Under the pieces are notes generated by a model. The model saw only the letters and a program-made list of their open reading frames with translations. It searched no databases and was not told the DNA's origin. The translations under genes were made by a program, and so were the position numbers. From Aurantiochytrium sp. KH105 (Eukaryota > Sar > Bigyra > Thraustochytrida > Thraustochytriidae), in NCBI GenBank assembly GCA_003116975.1, contig BGKB01000240.1, positions 1-64,000 on the forward strand: a DNA stretch of 64,000 nucleotides, written 5' to 3'. Position 1 is the stretch's first letter. Each line of letters opens with the position of its first letter. Positions 38,551-48,264 of the stretch are shown in pieces.

Positions 38551-41208
38551 TCACCGCCGCACTGAGGCCCGCGATCGTGAGGAACGAGCCTTGGACTGCC
38601 GCTCGTACGTGCCATCTAACCGTTTGAGGTTTTCCTCTTCTGCCTTCATCCTGCGCTGTTTACTTTCGAGCGATCGCCGCGTGAGCTTGCTCCGCCGGAT
38701 CTCATCCTGGATCTCGCTTCGCGTGTCATCTCCGCTGCTTGCATTTACGTCAATACTCCTGTCAGCCGTCATTATGTCTTTGCCATTTCTCGTGTCAAGA
38801 CTTCGCTTTTTCGAACTCACGGATTTGCCGCTCGCGGACCGCCGCTGCTGCTGTCGCTGCTGTTGCTGCTTTCTCGAAACGGATAATCGCCCCTTTGGGG
38901 TCTTGCTCTTGGAGCTGCGCACGCTCCTCGCGACTGATCGCCGCGGCGCCGCAGCTGCGCCACCTTCGCTGCTCGAGGACGACGAGGAGTCTGAGCCCGA
39001 AGACGATGATGAGGATGACGACGACGAAAGACTTGCCGCGCTTTGACGTTTGCTCTGACGACGCGCGGCGACACTCTTTCTCGACGTTGAGCCGCGAGAT
39101 TTTACTGATCTACCAGCACTCACGCGACGACGCTGGGGTGAATTCTCTGGCTCCGAGTCAGACCCTCCACGTCGGACACGCGCAAGTGTACCCTGGGGGG
39201 ACTGATGGCGCTTCGATTTTTCGGGAGCAGCCTTTTGACGCTCCATGCGTCGGTGCTCCCTAGCGCTTTGGTTCGATGTCCGGTCCTTGCCACTGTTTCC
39301 GCTGTGAGCACTACGAATACTACCTGAGACCGACTGCCGTTTACCGCGCACAGAAGCCTGCCTTTTTTTTTGCTGCTGAGCTGCGCCGCCCTTTTGCTGA
39401 GGTTTTTGCTGTTTGCCAGTTTGCGCAAGTTTTTGCTGCTGGTAGCTTTGGCGCCGCTTCTGCTCGAGCTGGCGTTCCTTGGCCGTGTAGCTGCCTCCTG
39501 CAGCGGAACGCCCCGCATTGCTGGCGCCAGACTTGCGCTTGGCCTTGGCCTTGGCTTTGGCTGCCGCCCGTGAGTCGGCACTACTGTTCGAGGAGTCGCT
39601 CTCCGACCCGGAAGAAGACTCGGAATCAGACTCTGACCCGGACCCGGACGAGGACTCCTCCTTGCCAGATCCGATTGCAAGGTTTACCACACCTTTGGTG
39701 AGGGCCCAGGCAATGGAGCCGAACGAGCTCGACCGAGCGCGGTCCTCCGATCCAGACGATCCCGAGGACTCCGACCCTGAAGAGGACTCCGACCCTGAAG
39801 AGGAAGACTCCGAGCCCGAGGAGGACGAGGAATCAGACCCCTTGCGCTTTTTCCGCTGCTGCTGTTGCTTCTTTCGTTGCTGCTGTTGCTGCTGCTGCTG
39901 TTGCCTGCGCCGCTGGGCAAGTGTCTGCTGCTGATGCGACTGCTTCTTTCCCTTGGCGCCATCGGCTCCGTGCTTTCGATGCGCGGCTTCATTTTTGGGC
40001 TTTGCGGCAGCTTGCTGCCCTGCAGTCACATATCTGCGTGCGCGACCCTCTTGAAGCCTCTTGAGGCGATCGAGGTGCTGTCGTTGCTGCAATCGCCGCT
40101 CTTCCTCGGGTGAGAGACGGCGCCGTGCACTTGCGCCCACAGAGGAGCCAACACGACGCCGTGCCCCCGAGCTCACACTCGAGGATCGGCGTCCAGGATC
40201 CGAGCTACCACTGCGCGACCTGCCATGTCTACTACGAGGCTTTTCGCGACGCTGCTTGTGGTGTTTGGGACGACGGCGTAGTAGGGCGCGTTCTTCCTTG
40301 CGCCGTTGCTCATAACGAGCGAGTCGCTTTCGCTCGAGACGTCGGGCATCAACCACGGCGAGGTCCTCGAGATAGGAATCCTCCGAGTCGAGAGAACTTA
40401 CCGAAGCCTCGGACTCGGATTCGGATTCGGACACGGACTCGGATAGCGAATCCAACTCGGACTCGGACGAGTACCCTGACGAAGACGAGCTCGATTCGGA
40501 CTCGGATTCGGATGAAAAGCTCGAGGAACCAGAGGAAGACGCTGAAGACAATTCATCGTCAAGGGGCACTGAGCGCGAGCGGCCACCGCGCGTCGCGCGG
40601 CGTCGGGAAGGCGATTCGCGCGCCATGTGCGCCACGGACCGCGACTTGGATCCCGCCTTGGCGGATTTCTTGCGGCGCTGTCGCCGCCGTTCGACACGCT
40701 GGGCATCCTTGCGGGAGGCTTTGCGCGAGCGCGGCGAGTTAGCCTCTGCGGTCAGCTCCTTGAGCGTCCGACTTTTGCCGCGGTTTCTTGAGTGCGAGCG
40801 CGCCCCTTTCAGGTTGCGCACGCTGCGACTCTGCGAGCCGCCGCCGCCCTTGACAATGACCGACCGCGAGCGAGACTTGGACCGCGAGCGGCCCAGGTTC
40901 TCGAGGTCGTCCATGTTGATGGTATGCGTGATGGAGATGCTGCGCGAGCGCGGCGAGCGCGGCGTCCTCGAGGGCCCCACGGAAGTGCTCCTCCCTCGTT
41001 GGCGCGCGGCAGCCTCTTTTGCCCTGGCCTTCTTCTTCTTTGCGGCCTTTTCTCTGGCCACCAGGACCGCGCGTTCCCCGCGCAGGATGGCCTTGGACGA
41101 GTGCTCCGACGCCGGCTGCGCGCAGTTCTTGCACTCGTTGCCCTTGCCGTACACCGGGTGCGGCTCGTACGTCCTGCACGCCTTGGCGCGCTCGTACCGC
41201 TGCATCAT
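38551..41208 (-). CDS. giant SR/Ser-rich repetitive protein with N-terminal Cys motif
   Basis: 885 aa from the ATG at 41208 (MMQRYERAKA). Residues 11-36 hold a compact Cys/His motif (CRTYEPHPVYGKGNECKNCA, then SEH) that could bind zinc. The rest is disordered and made of Arg-Ser dipeptides (SRSKSRSRSV), long Ser/Glu/Asp runs, a Gln run (about 435-450) and Lys/Arg blocks. The C-terminal 70 residues are more helical (RSEIQDEIRRSKLTRRSLES). SR-like repeats are typical of splicing-speckle, cyclophilin-tail or matrix proteins, but no RRM or other catalytic domain is present. Function unknown; nuclear and heavily phosphorylated is a reasonable inference. Internal repeats make its exact length prone to variation and assembly error. 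Confidence 0.78.
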   Translation of the reverse strand: MMQRYERAKACRTYEPHPVYGKGNECKNCAQPASEHSSKAILRGERAVLVAREKAAKKKKARAKEAAARQRGRSTSVGPSRTPRSPRSRSISITHTINMDDLENLGRSRSKSRSRSVIVKGGGGSQSRSVRNLKGARSHSRNRGKSRTLKELTAEANSPRSRKASRKDAQRVERRRQRRKKSAKAGSKSRSVAHMARESPSRRRATRGGRSRSVPLDDELSSASSSGSSSFSSESESESSSSSSGYSSESELDSLSESVSESESESEASVSSLDSEDSYLEDLAVVDARRLERKRLARYEQRRKEERALLRRRPKHHKQRREKPRSRHGRSRSGSSDPGRRSSSVSSGARRRVGSSVGASARRRLSPEEERRLQQRQHLDRLKRLQEGRARRYVTAGQQAAAKPKNEAAHRKHGADGAKGKKQSHQQQTLAQRRRQQQQQQQQQRKKQQQQRKKRKGSDSSSSSGSESSSSGSESSSGSESSGSSGSEDRARSSSFGSIAWALTKGVVNLAIGSGKEESSSGSGSESDSESSSGSESDSSNSSADSRAAAKAKAKAKRKSGASNAGRSAAGGSYTAKERQLEQKRRQSYQQQKLAQTGKQQKPQQKGGAAQQQKKRQASVRGKRQSVSGSIRSAHSGNSGKDRTSNQSAREHRRMERQKAAPEKSKRHQSPQGTLARVRRGGSDSEPENSPQRRRVSAGRSVKSRGSTSRKSVAARRQSKRQSAASLSSSSSSSSSSGSDSSSSSSSEGGAAAAPRRSVARSVRSSKSKTPKGRLSVSRKQQQQRQQQRRSASGKSVSSKKRSLDTRNGKDIMTADRSIDVNASSGDDTRSEIQDEIRRSKLTRRSLESKQRRMKAEEENLKRLDGTYERQSKARSSRSRASVRR
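39864..39904. repeat. CTG/CAG-rich coding microsatellite
   Basis: Imperfect CTG run inside the SR-rich gene, coding for a Gln/Arg/Lys stretch on the minus strand. Confidence 0.8.
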
Positions 41209-41739
41209 CCTCCCTGCGCCTCCCTCCTCCGCCGGCTCCGTCCACGAGCGCCGCCGCCCGCGCCCGCGCCGCGCCGCGCCGCGCCGCGCCGCAGCTCTGC
41301 TCCGCTCGCTCCGCGCGCCGCCCGCTCTTGCCGGCTCTGCTCTGCTCTGCTCGCGCCGCCCGCCGCCGCCGCGCAGCGCTGCACCTGCTGCCTGCCTGCC
41401 TGCCTGCCTGCCGCTGCTGCCGCCTGTGCACGCGCCGCCCGGGTGGCGGGGCAGACAGGGAGAGAGGGAGGAGCCGCGAGTTGGCGCGGCAGGCTGGAAG
41501 GTAAGAGAGGAGAGGAGACAGGACGCCAGCGTACGTAGACAGACAGACGGACACTCGCGCCGTGTCTACGACGGCTGAGGGGCCAAAAGTCCAACCAAGT
41601 GGATTTACCTCGCTCGGGGAGCGGCGGCAGCGGCGGCAGCGGCGGCGGGCCAGGCAGGCCGGCTGCATGGTGGAGAAGGAGTGGGAGAGGGAGATGGACG
41701 CAGAGGAAGGGACACCGGGTCCAGGATCCAAGGCCAGCT

Positions 41740-41792
<53 letters not shown>

Positions 41793-42346
41793 TGCGAGCA
41801 AGATCGGCACATGTTCGTCTGGCCTGGAAGAGGAACAACTCTTTATTGCAAGCAAGCAAGCACGCAGGCAGGCAGGCAGGCATGTGGGGCGGGAAAATGT
41901 GACGAGGGTATGGACGATAGAGGTCGCCAAAGCTGACCGAATCATTGATCAGAGAAGCAAGGTGTTGACCGGACCATTTGATCAAAGTAGCAAGGAGCAC
42001 CGGCTCAAGGCACGGAAGAGGATCAAACGTAAAGACGATTATAGGATATTGCATACCCTGCCTGCCAAGAAGAGCCAAACTATCGAACAGAAACAGCCTC
42101 GGTACTGTCTTTTGAAGGGAAAATGTATGTGAGCAGCAACAGCGCATCAAGGCCCAGAGATTTGGAAAGCTGCTGACGCGTGTCTAATCTTGACAATATG
42201 TGAAAAGAGTCTACTACGACTGCTCAACAGCAACAATATGTGGCTAGAACTGGAGCACGGGATACTGCGTTTGCCGACCGACATTTCCATGTTCGAGCGT
42301 ATCGTATCGTCTCGCCCCCAAAACATTCCAAACAAGGCAGCAGATA
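41209..42346. other. spacer upstream of SR-rich gene
   Basis: GC-rich first part (GCCGC, CTGC and TGCC repeats), a (CAG)17 run, GCAA/GCAG tetranucleotide repeats (41847-41882), then an AT-richer 3' flank of POC1. No gene seen. Confidence 0.55.
41741..41791. repeat. (CAG)17 microsatellite
   Basis: Seventeen perfect CAG units, 530-580 bp upstream of the SR-rich gene's start. Non-coding on current evidence. Confidence 0.97.
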
Positions 42347-44164
42347 TCAACGAGGAGAGGCGGCGTGCAGACCTGCAATGGCCTCCTCGTTGAGTCGCAG
42401 ACGAGCCTCAACGTTCTGCAGCGCCCGTGCAAGGCTCTGCAGCGGGGCCGCTGCCGCAGCACCCGCTGCAGAACTTGCCTCCGAAGCAGGAGGAGGCGGC
42501 GGTGGCGGACGCGAAGGGGGCTTGCGCGATGGCAAAGGCAAAGAAGAACCCGATTGCGCGCTGTCGTACCGGCCCAAAGCGGGCGAAGGCTGGCGATTTC
42601 GGAGCGCTGCCTGCGCAGCTCGGCGCGTCAGATCGCCAATGTTCTTGGAAACGTACAGTTCGCGCGCCATCGGCGGAGTGGCAGCCCCATGCTCCTCTAC
42701 CTCCACCTCAGCCTCCGCGACAATGTCGAGGTGATTCATCTTTTCGAGATCGACCTCGGCTTCATTGGCAGCCTCGGCGCCAAGATCCTCGCCGTGGCGG
42801 TCCGACTTGGACTTGCTGTGGCGAGTCCGGTGCTTGCGCGAGGACTTCTTGCTGGAATGTGTCGAGGAGCGGCGGTGGCGACGCCCGCCCGTCTTGAGTT
42901 CAGTATCGACAATACCGTCTTCGACTTCGGCCCCAAGGCTGACTTTATAGTCCTCCTCGAGGCTGCGCTGGCTGCGCGACCTGTGCGACCGATGTCCCAC
43001 AACATGGCTCGAATGCCGAGGTCGATGGCTCTCCTCCATCATGTCACGCGCCTTGGCTTCCTCTTCATCGCCATGGCGCGCATTGCTAAGCGAAGCCCGA
43101 TGACCGTGTCGGTGGTGTCTGTGCGAGCTGTGACGACGGTGCTTGGATTGGCGCCGCTTGCGCGAATGCTCGTCGGCCATTGCTGCAGATACGAGCTCCG
43201 CAGAGGGCAATTGCGTCGCCTGGTCATTGAGACCATCACACCGCCAAGCAAGGAGCAGCTGATCTGAGGAACCCGTGAGAAAGTGCGAGCCGTCCGGCGC
43301 GAAAGCACACGCGTTGACCGCCTTGGAGTGAGCCCGCACCGTGTAGAGCAAGCGCCCCTCACGGAGGTCCCATACCCGCAGCGCAGCGTCGTCGCTTCCC
43401 GTAAGCAAATAGGCGCCCGACGGGTGGAAACGCAAGGTCTGGACTTTGGCAGCCTGGTTGAGGGCGTAGTGCTGGATGACCTGGCCGGATCGAACATCCC
43501 AAATGTTGATGCCTGCGTCATCGCCTGCAGACGCAACGCAGAGGCCGTTGAGCGGGTCAAAGCGCGCAGCACGTACGGCCGCGGCGTGACCATCAAAGCT
43601 GACCACCTCCTTGCTCGTAGCAACATCCCATACCTTGACCATCTTGTCATCACTGGCGGACACGGCAAGCTCCGCGTTTTTGCTCAGCTGAGCATCGCGA
43701 ACCCAGTTGTGATGGCCGTGAATGCACCATAAGAATTTGGGGCGACTGCCTTGCATAACAGACAGGTCCCAGAGTTTAACCATCTTATCGGCAGCGCCAG
43801 TCAACAGGAGACGGCCGTCTTGAGCCAGATTTACGCTTGCCACAGTCCCCGTATGCGCGCGAAAGCTTTTGCCCGCGCCTTGAACAGATGGTTTCCAGAG
43901 CCGGACGGTGTGGTCCGCGGATCCGGACACGAGCACGGACTCATCGGCCGCCACATCGAGACTGGTCACGGCGCCGGTATGCCCGCGGAGCCTGTACGCC
44001 CGTTGCTGCGGCTTAAAGTTCCAGATCATGATTGACCCATCGCGTGAGCCGGACATTGCCTGCTTCATGCTTGGCATGAATGCCACGCTTTCCACAGGGC
44101 TCCCCTGCCCCGTGAACGTGCGCGCGAGCGCCACGGCCTCCTGCTCGGCCTCCATCATCGTCAT
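42347..44164 (-). CDS. POC1-like WD40 centriole protein
   Basis: 605 aa from the ATG at 44164. Seven WD40 repeats fill residues about 12-310, each with GH...WD-type ends (SGSRDGSIMIWNFKPQQRAY, LRGHTGAVTSLDVAADESVL, GSADHTVRLWKPS, GAADKMVKLWDLS, SASDDKMVKVWDVA, TGSDDAALRVWDLREGRLLY). This matches POC1, which stabilises centriole and basal-body triplet microtubules. A His/Arg/Ser-rich linker (330-540) follows, and the protein ends in a short coiled coil (SLARALQNVEARLRLNEEAI), the position of the conserved POC1 C-terminal coiled coil. Together with the BBS10-like gene in this window it implies a ciliated stage. Confidence 0.88.
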   Translation of the reverse strand: MTMMEAEQEAVALARTFTGQGSPVESVAFMPSMKQAMSGSRDGSIMIWNFKPQQRAYRLRGHTGAVTSLDVAADESVLVSGSADHTVRLWKPSVQGAGKSFRAHTGTVASVNLAQDGRLLLTGAADKMVKLWDLSVMQGSRPKFLWCIHGHHNWVRDAQLSKNAELAVSASDDKMVKVWDVATSKEVVSFDGHAAAVRAARFDPLNGLCVASAGDDAGINIWDVRSGQVIQHYALNQAAKVQTLRFHPSGAYLLTGSDDAALRVWDLREGRLLYTVRAHSKAVNACAFAPDGSHFLTGSSDQLLLAWRCDGLNDQATQLPSAELVSAAMADEHSRKRRQSKHRRHSSHRHHRHGHRASLSNARHGDEEEAKARDMMEESHRPRHSSHVVGHRSHRSRSQRSLEEDYKVSLGAEVEDGIVDTELKTGGRRHRRSSTHSSKKSSRKHRTRHSKSKSDRHGEDLGAEAANEAEVDLEKMNHLDIVAEAEVEVEEHGAATPPMARELYVSKNIGDLTRRAAQAALRNRQPSPALGRYDSAQSGSSLPLPSRKPPSRPPPPPPPASEASSAAGAAAAAPLQSLARALQNVEARLRLNEEAIAGLHAASPR

Positions 44165-44683
44165 TGTGGGCTGCCTTCTTTTGGGCCTGTCTCCTTGCGC
44201 ACGACTCGACGCGCGGCCGCTCTGCGCAGGCGCCTAACCTAAACCGACTGCCCTTCCCCCTCTCCCCTCGCGTCTCTGCCTCGCGCTCGACCTTGCGCAG
44301 CCTCGCCGACTCGCGCGAGCGGAATTGATCGCTCGGAGGAGGTTTGACCGCAACCGCCGCGGCGCAGGCTCACAGAGTTCGTCTCCTTTTTTCCCCTTTG
44401 CTTTTTTTTTTTCCATCAACAGCCCGACGACAGCCTGGGTAATGCTCGTGCTTTGGGGGAATGCTCGTGCTTTTATCAAGAGCGGAGTGTGTATGCCTTT
44501 GCATCACGCGAGCTCCATCTGCAATGCCCTTGCAAATAGAGACATGAAAGGTGCATGAAGGCACAGCATCTCACAACGGTGGCCAACGTCCACAAGGCAG
44601 GGGATATCATGGTTTTCTTTCTCCTGTCGTATTCGAAGCCGTGTTGTCGTCGCTCGCGTCCACCATGTATCATTTATTCGTCT
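44165..44683. other. intergenic region, CCCH gene to POC1
   Basis: 5' flank of POC1 and 3' flank of the CCCH gene, both minus strand. T-rich run at about 44402-44412. No gene seen. Confidence 0.5.
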
Positions 44684-45532
44684 TCAAGCCGAGGCTTCGC
44701 TTGCAGATGGTGCCGTGAGAGAGGTTGAGATCATGTCTTTTGCAGGTGCATCGCTTTGGGTCTTTGTCTCGAAGATAATTCCGCGCAACGATCGAACCTT
44801 GTCGCGCACGAGAAGGACAGTGTTAGAAGGAGGCTTTGCGTTCGCCTTGAGAGCAAGCGTCAACATGCCCGAGTTCAGGTTCTCTTCGAGAAGATAGGCG
44901 TAGCGCCACGTGTTTTGATGAAATGCGGCGACGATCTCGTTCGTCTTGAACGCTGCCTTTGGCTTTTTCTTCTTCTGGGCAGCGAGCTTGACAGATGACC
45001 TCATTGTCATCTTCCGTGCCTTCACGTTTTGATTCTTTTGCAAAGAAGCATGCTTCTCTGTAATTTGGGCCTCGATTTCGTCAGACTCATGGGCATCTGT
45101 TTCTGCGTGCTTCTCTTCCGTTTCGAGAGCCAAAAGAGGCGTGAATCGAGGATCATCGATGATAGCGCCAATCTTGGGAAAGTGCACATTACATGGTAGC
45201 GGAAGCGTGCAAAAACAGCATCGTGAGGGTCCCTCAAAGTCGAGCTGCACAATTTTGTCCGGCAAAGGATGGTGAAACTGGCACCAGCCCAGACGTTCCA
45301 TGTTCAAGCAAACACCAGTTTGTTGGTACCGAGCGCATACCATTCTCTTGGCTGACGCTAAGCGTTTCGGATAGTCTTCGCGCCGCTTTACCTCTGCTTT
45401 ACGTGCGCCGCCGCTTGCGCAGCATGCTCGCTGACTTGCTTTGGGCAGCCACGGCTGAATTTTCGTCGTACAGTTCGCGCAGCGCACGCGTTCATTGGGG
45501 GGGATCCATACGCACGATGTCGCGCTCGACAT
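44684..45532 (-). CDS. Cys-rich protein with CCCH-type zinc finger
   Basis: 282 aa from the ATG at 45532 (MSSATSCVWI). Residues about 15-45 have spaced Cys (RVRCANCTTKIQPW, RACC), perhaps one zinc site. A CCCH finger follows at about 66-88, MVCARYQQTGVCLNMERLGW followed by CQFHH, spacing Cys-x8-Cys-x8-Cys-x3-His. A second Cys cluster is RCCFCTLPLPCNVHFP. The C-terminal half is Lys-rich, then a beta-rich stretch (NEIVAAFHQNTWRYAYLLEE, MLTLALKANA) that might be a small ligand-binding or Tudor-like fold; this is only a guess. CCCH fingers usually bind RNA. Confidence 0.72.
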   Translation of the reverse strand: MSSATSCVWIPPNERVRCANCTTKIQPWLPKASQRACCASGGARKAEVKRREDYPKRLASAKRMVCARYQQTGVCLNMERLGWCQFHHPLPDKIVQLDFEGPSRCCFCTLPLPCNVHFPKIGAIIDDPRFTPLLALETEEKHAETDAHESDEIEAQITEKHASLQKNQNVKARKMTMRSSVKLAAQKKKKPKAAFKTNEIVAAFHQNTWRYAYLLEENLNSGMLTLALKANAKPPSNTVLLVRDKVRSLRGIIFETKTQSDAPAKDMISTSLTAPSASEASA

Positions 45533-46302
45533 CTTCGTCTTGATTACTCCCGCGCGCACTGTCACGCTAGCGCTCACGCACCAATGCCTTCGTGAGCGTG
45601 GAACCGCGTCGGCGTTTTGTCAACTTGAGTTCGAGTGCAAATAGCTGCTACAAGGTCCTTTCTAAAACCCTTCTCTGAGCGCTGCCGGCACGCATCCGCA
45701 CCGATCGCCGCCAAAGACAAACGCCGTCGGGCTTCACGCCTCTGTCCATTGAATTAGAATGAAAACCCTACGCGGCAAAGTCATCCATTGTCCTCCGGGT
45801 CCTCGTCGCACAACCAGCTGCAGCTGGCTGCTGCAGCTGACCGTTGCGCTCTCGAGACGCCTCCAATGCGTCCCTTTCTTTCTTCTTGCCTTGCGGTGTG
45901 CCCAACTCGGCCGAACCCATAAAAAATAAAAATAAAAAATCTGGGATCCTCAGCCACCGCTGTCAAGCAGTGCGAAAACGAGACTCGAAGCCGCGCGCGC
46001 AGACCCGCTGCGTGGCCGCGCGAGGTTAAGGGTTGGACCAAAGGTGCCAACGAGAGAACTTTTGCAGGCAGCGCCGGCTCTACCAAACCGGTGCCGGCAC
46101 GCCGCTGCGAAAGGGGCTTCAGTCTCTGCAGAGTCTAGATCGCATCGTTGCAGAGCCTCGGGCTCGCTGGGGCTCTCCAGCCTGAGGCGCGTGGATCCGC
46201 AGAGCCGTAGCCACCCTCGCTCGTTACAGTCAGACGCGCGCGGACCGTTTGTCTCTCTGTCCTGCGTACGTAAGTGCGCAGGCGGTTCTATCACAGTGAA
46301 TA
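45533..46302. promoter_or_regulatory. divergent region, CCCH gene / CLC gene
   Basis: 770 bp between divergent starts. It holds CAGCTG palindromic runs (45811-45838) and an AAAAT run (45920-45940). No additional gene seen. Confidence 0.5.
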
Positions 46303-47985
46303 ATGCTTGAATCAGACTCAACTTCAAACTCTCGAAGCGAGCCCCATGTTGACCGCAGCGACGATGAGCTAGACACCGAGGCAGAAAGAGCAGAGCAAGG
46401 CGATCTCCAAACTCCACTGGTCAGCTTTCCGCGACGAGAAACAACCCGACTAGAGTCGCGAGCAAGTCTATTGCGTGGAGAAAGCCATCGTGGGCTCTTT
46501 TCAGACCGCTTGCTCACTGCACGCAAAGATTCAGAGGATTTCAAATGCAGTGCACATGGACTTGGTAAACGATGTCCCATGTGCAGCTCGTACGCGCAAG
46601 AATGGGAATTTGCGCTCGATATTTCGGCAGGAATTGTCTTTGGATGTATCGTGGGCGTTCTGTGCGCTGCCCTGGTGTGGCCCATGCGCGAGCTCCCAAT
46701 TCTATGGACAACGACGGCTTACCCAGGAGATCCAGAGTCTGTCCAGCTTCTTCATGGCAAGCCTTATTGGATCGCAGTCATTGGTGGGACAGGAGCGCTC
46801 GTGGGGGTTCTCAAGCTCGTTGTCGCACTTGAAGACGATTACGACGGACTTTTCAAGCAAATCAACCAGCAATACGTGAACCCTTACAACATGATGAAGC
46901 TGGTGCTTATCTCCGTCGTGTCCGTTTCGGGAGGAGCGGCGCTGGGTCCATCGGCTGTGTTGGGCTCTGTTGGCGGCGCGGTGGCCCAGGTATTCTCCGA
47001 ACTGCGCGGATTTGATGATGACCGTGTGCGCAGGAGCTGTCTCCATGGGATTGGTGCGGCGCTCGGATGCTTGTTTCCGTCTCCTGTGACGCCCATGGTT
47101 CTCGTTGGAGAGCTTGGACCCGGCGACGAGCTGCAAGCGTACTATTTGCGCTACTTTGCCGAGATGGGCACTTCAGTTCTCGCAGCGTATGCGGTGAATC
47201 TAGTCATCGCGGGAAGGTCATATCTCCCTTTTGTGCCCATCGGTGGTGAACTTGGCCCGTACGAGTTTGAGTCCATACACTTGGTTTGGGGCGTCATTTT
47301 TGGTCTCATCTCTGGCGTTGTGGGGCTGCTCATTGCCATTGGAATTGGCGTCTCGACGCAGGTTTTCCGAAGTTTCAAGCGCTGGCTTCCGGTCAAGGTG
47401 TACACCGTCCTGGCTCCGGCGGTAGGAGGAATGCTTATTGGCGCTGTGAGCATCGTGGTGCCACTAGGGTTTGGCAGTGGCAATTCGCAGCTGCTTGCCG
47501 TGATCTCGCACGTGATGGCGCACAAGGTCAGCGCATCGCTTCTTGTGGCTTCGGTTGCGGCCAAGATCATTTGCGTCTCTATAAGTGTGGGCAGTGGCTT
47601 TGTTGGCGGCGTGGTTTTCCCGCTGTACTTTGTTGGTGCCTGTCTTGGCCTGGCGATGCATATGCTTTTGGGTGAGGTGACGGGCGAGCCACTCTTGCTG
47701 TTCCTTTCCTGCTTTATCAGCGCGGTCCCAGCGTCGCTTTTCCCGATTCCAATCACGCACCTCGTCACAGTCATGGGGATGCTGGAGATTGGGGAGAGCA
47801 ACTGTGCTCCCATGTTTGCGGCATGCATTGTGTCAAATATTGTGTGCAATGGAAGCGGGGCCCTTGTGAGTCTCCTCAAATGCTCCAAGCGGGATGATCT
47901 CTTTGACGCGCCAGCCATGCCAGCCGTGACAGAAGCGGAAGGCGACGATGCAGACTTTATGGATTTCCCAGAGTACAGGTATTGA
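46303..47985 (+). CDS. CLC-family chloride channel/transporter, YfeO-like
   Basis: 560 aa, ATG at 46303. A 100-residue polar cytosolic N-terminus contains KCSAHGLGKRCPMCSS, a possible Cys-based metal site. The membrane part (about 105-530) has ten or more helices. CLC landmarks are GGAALGPSAVLGSVGGAVAQ, at the position of the GREGP selectivity loop, and GSGFVGGVVFPLYFVGACLG, at the position of the GxFxP loop. GFGSGNSQLLAV precedes the second half. The gating glutamate of GREGP is replaced by Leu, as I recall for the bacterial YfeO-type branch. No CBS domains follow; the tail is short and acidic (EAEGDDADFMDFPEYRY). Ion and mode (channel or exchanger) cannot be decided. Confidence 0.85.
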   Translation: MLESDSTSNSRSEPHVDRSDDELDTEAERAEQGDLQTPLVSFPRRETTRLESRASLLRGESHRGLFSDRLLTARKDSEDFKCSAHGLGKRCPMCSSYAQEWEFALDISAGIVFGCIVGVLCAALVWPMRELPILWTTTAYPGDPESVQLLHGKPYWIAVIGGTGALVGVLKLVVALEDDYDGLFKQINQQYVNPYNMMKLVLISVVSVSGGAALGPSAVLGSVGGAVAQVFSELRGFDDDRVRRSCLHGIGAALGCLFPSPVTPMVLVGELGPGDELQAYYLRYFAEMGTSVLAAYAVNLVIAGRSYLPFVPIGGELGPYEFESIHLVWGVIFGLISGVVGLLIAIGIGVSTQVFRSFKRWLPVKVYTVLAPAVGGMLIGAVSIVVPLGFGSGNSQLLAVISHVMAHKVSASLLVASVAAKIICVSISVGSGFVGGVVFPLYFVGACLGLAMHMLLGEVTGEPLLLFLSCFISAVPASLFPIPITHLVTVMGMLEIGESNCAPMFAACIVSNIVCNGSGALVSLLKCSKRDDLFDAPAMPAVTEAEGDDADFMDFPEYRY

Positions 47986-48264
47986 CAATCCCATCACGAT
48001 AGGTCTAGGATATTTCATGTAATTTGTATGGTATACGTCACGGTAAATGTTTCGACTGGTGACAGACCTTTGTCCGCAAGTTTTCGGGATTCAGTTATAG
48101 TTTAAAGGGGAAACAATTGACGAAATCACATGAGACAGTTGACGTCGCAAACCAAAGTGCAAGAGGTTCTTTTGAGCAAATTGAACCCCGCGTAAAGTCT
48201 GTCGCAAAGAAAATGATGCAATAGCTGTGAAGGTACCATCTTCATCCTTTTTCTCTTGCAAAAA

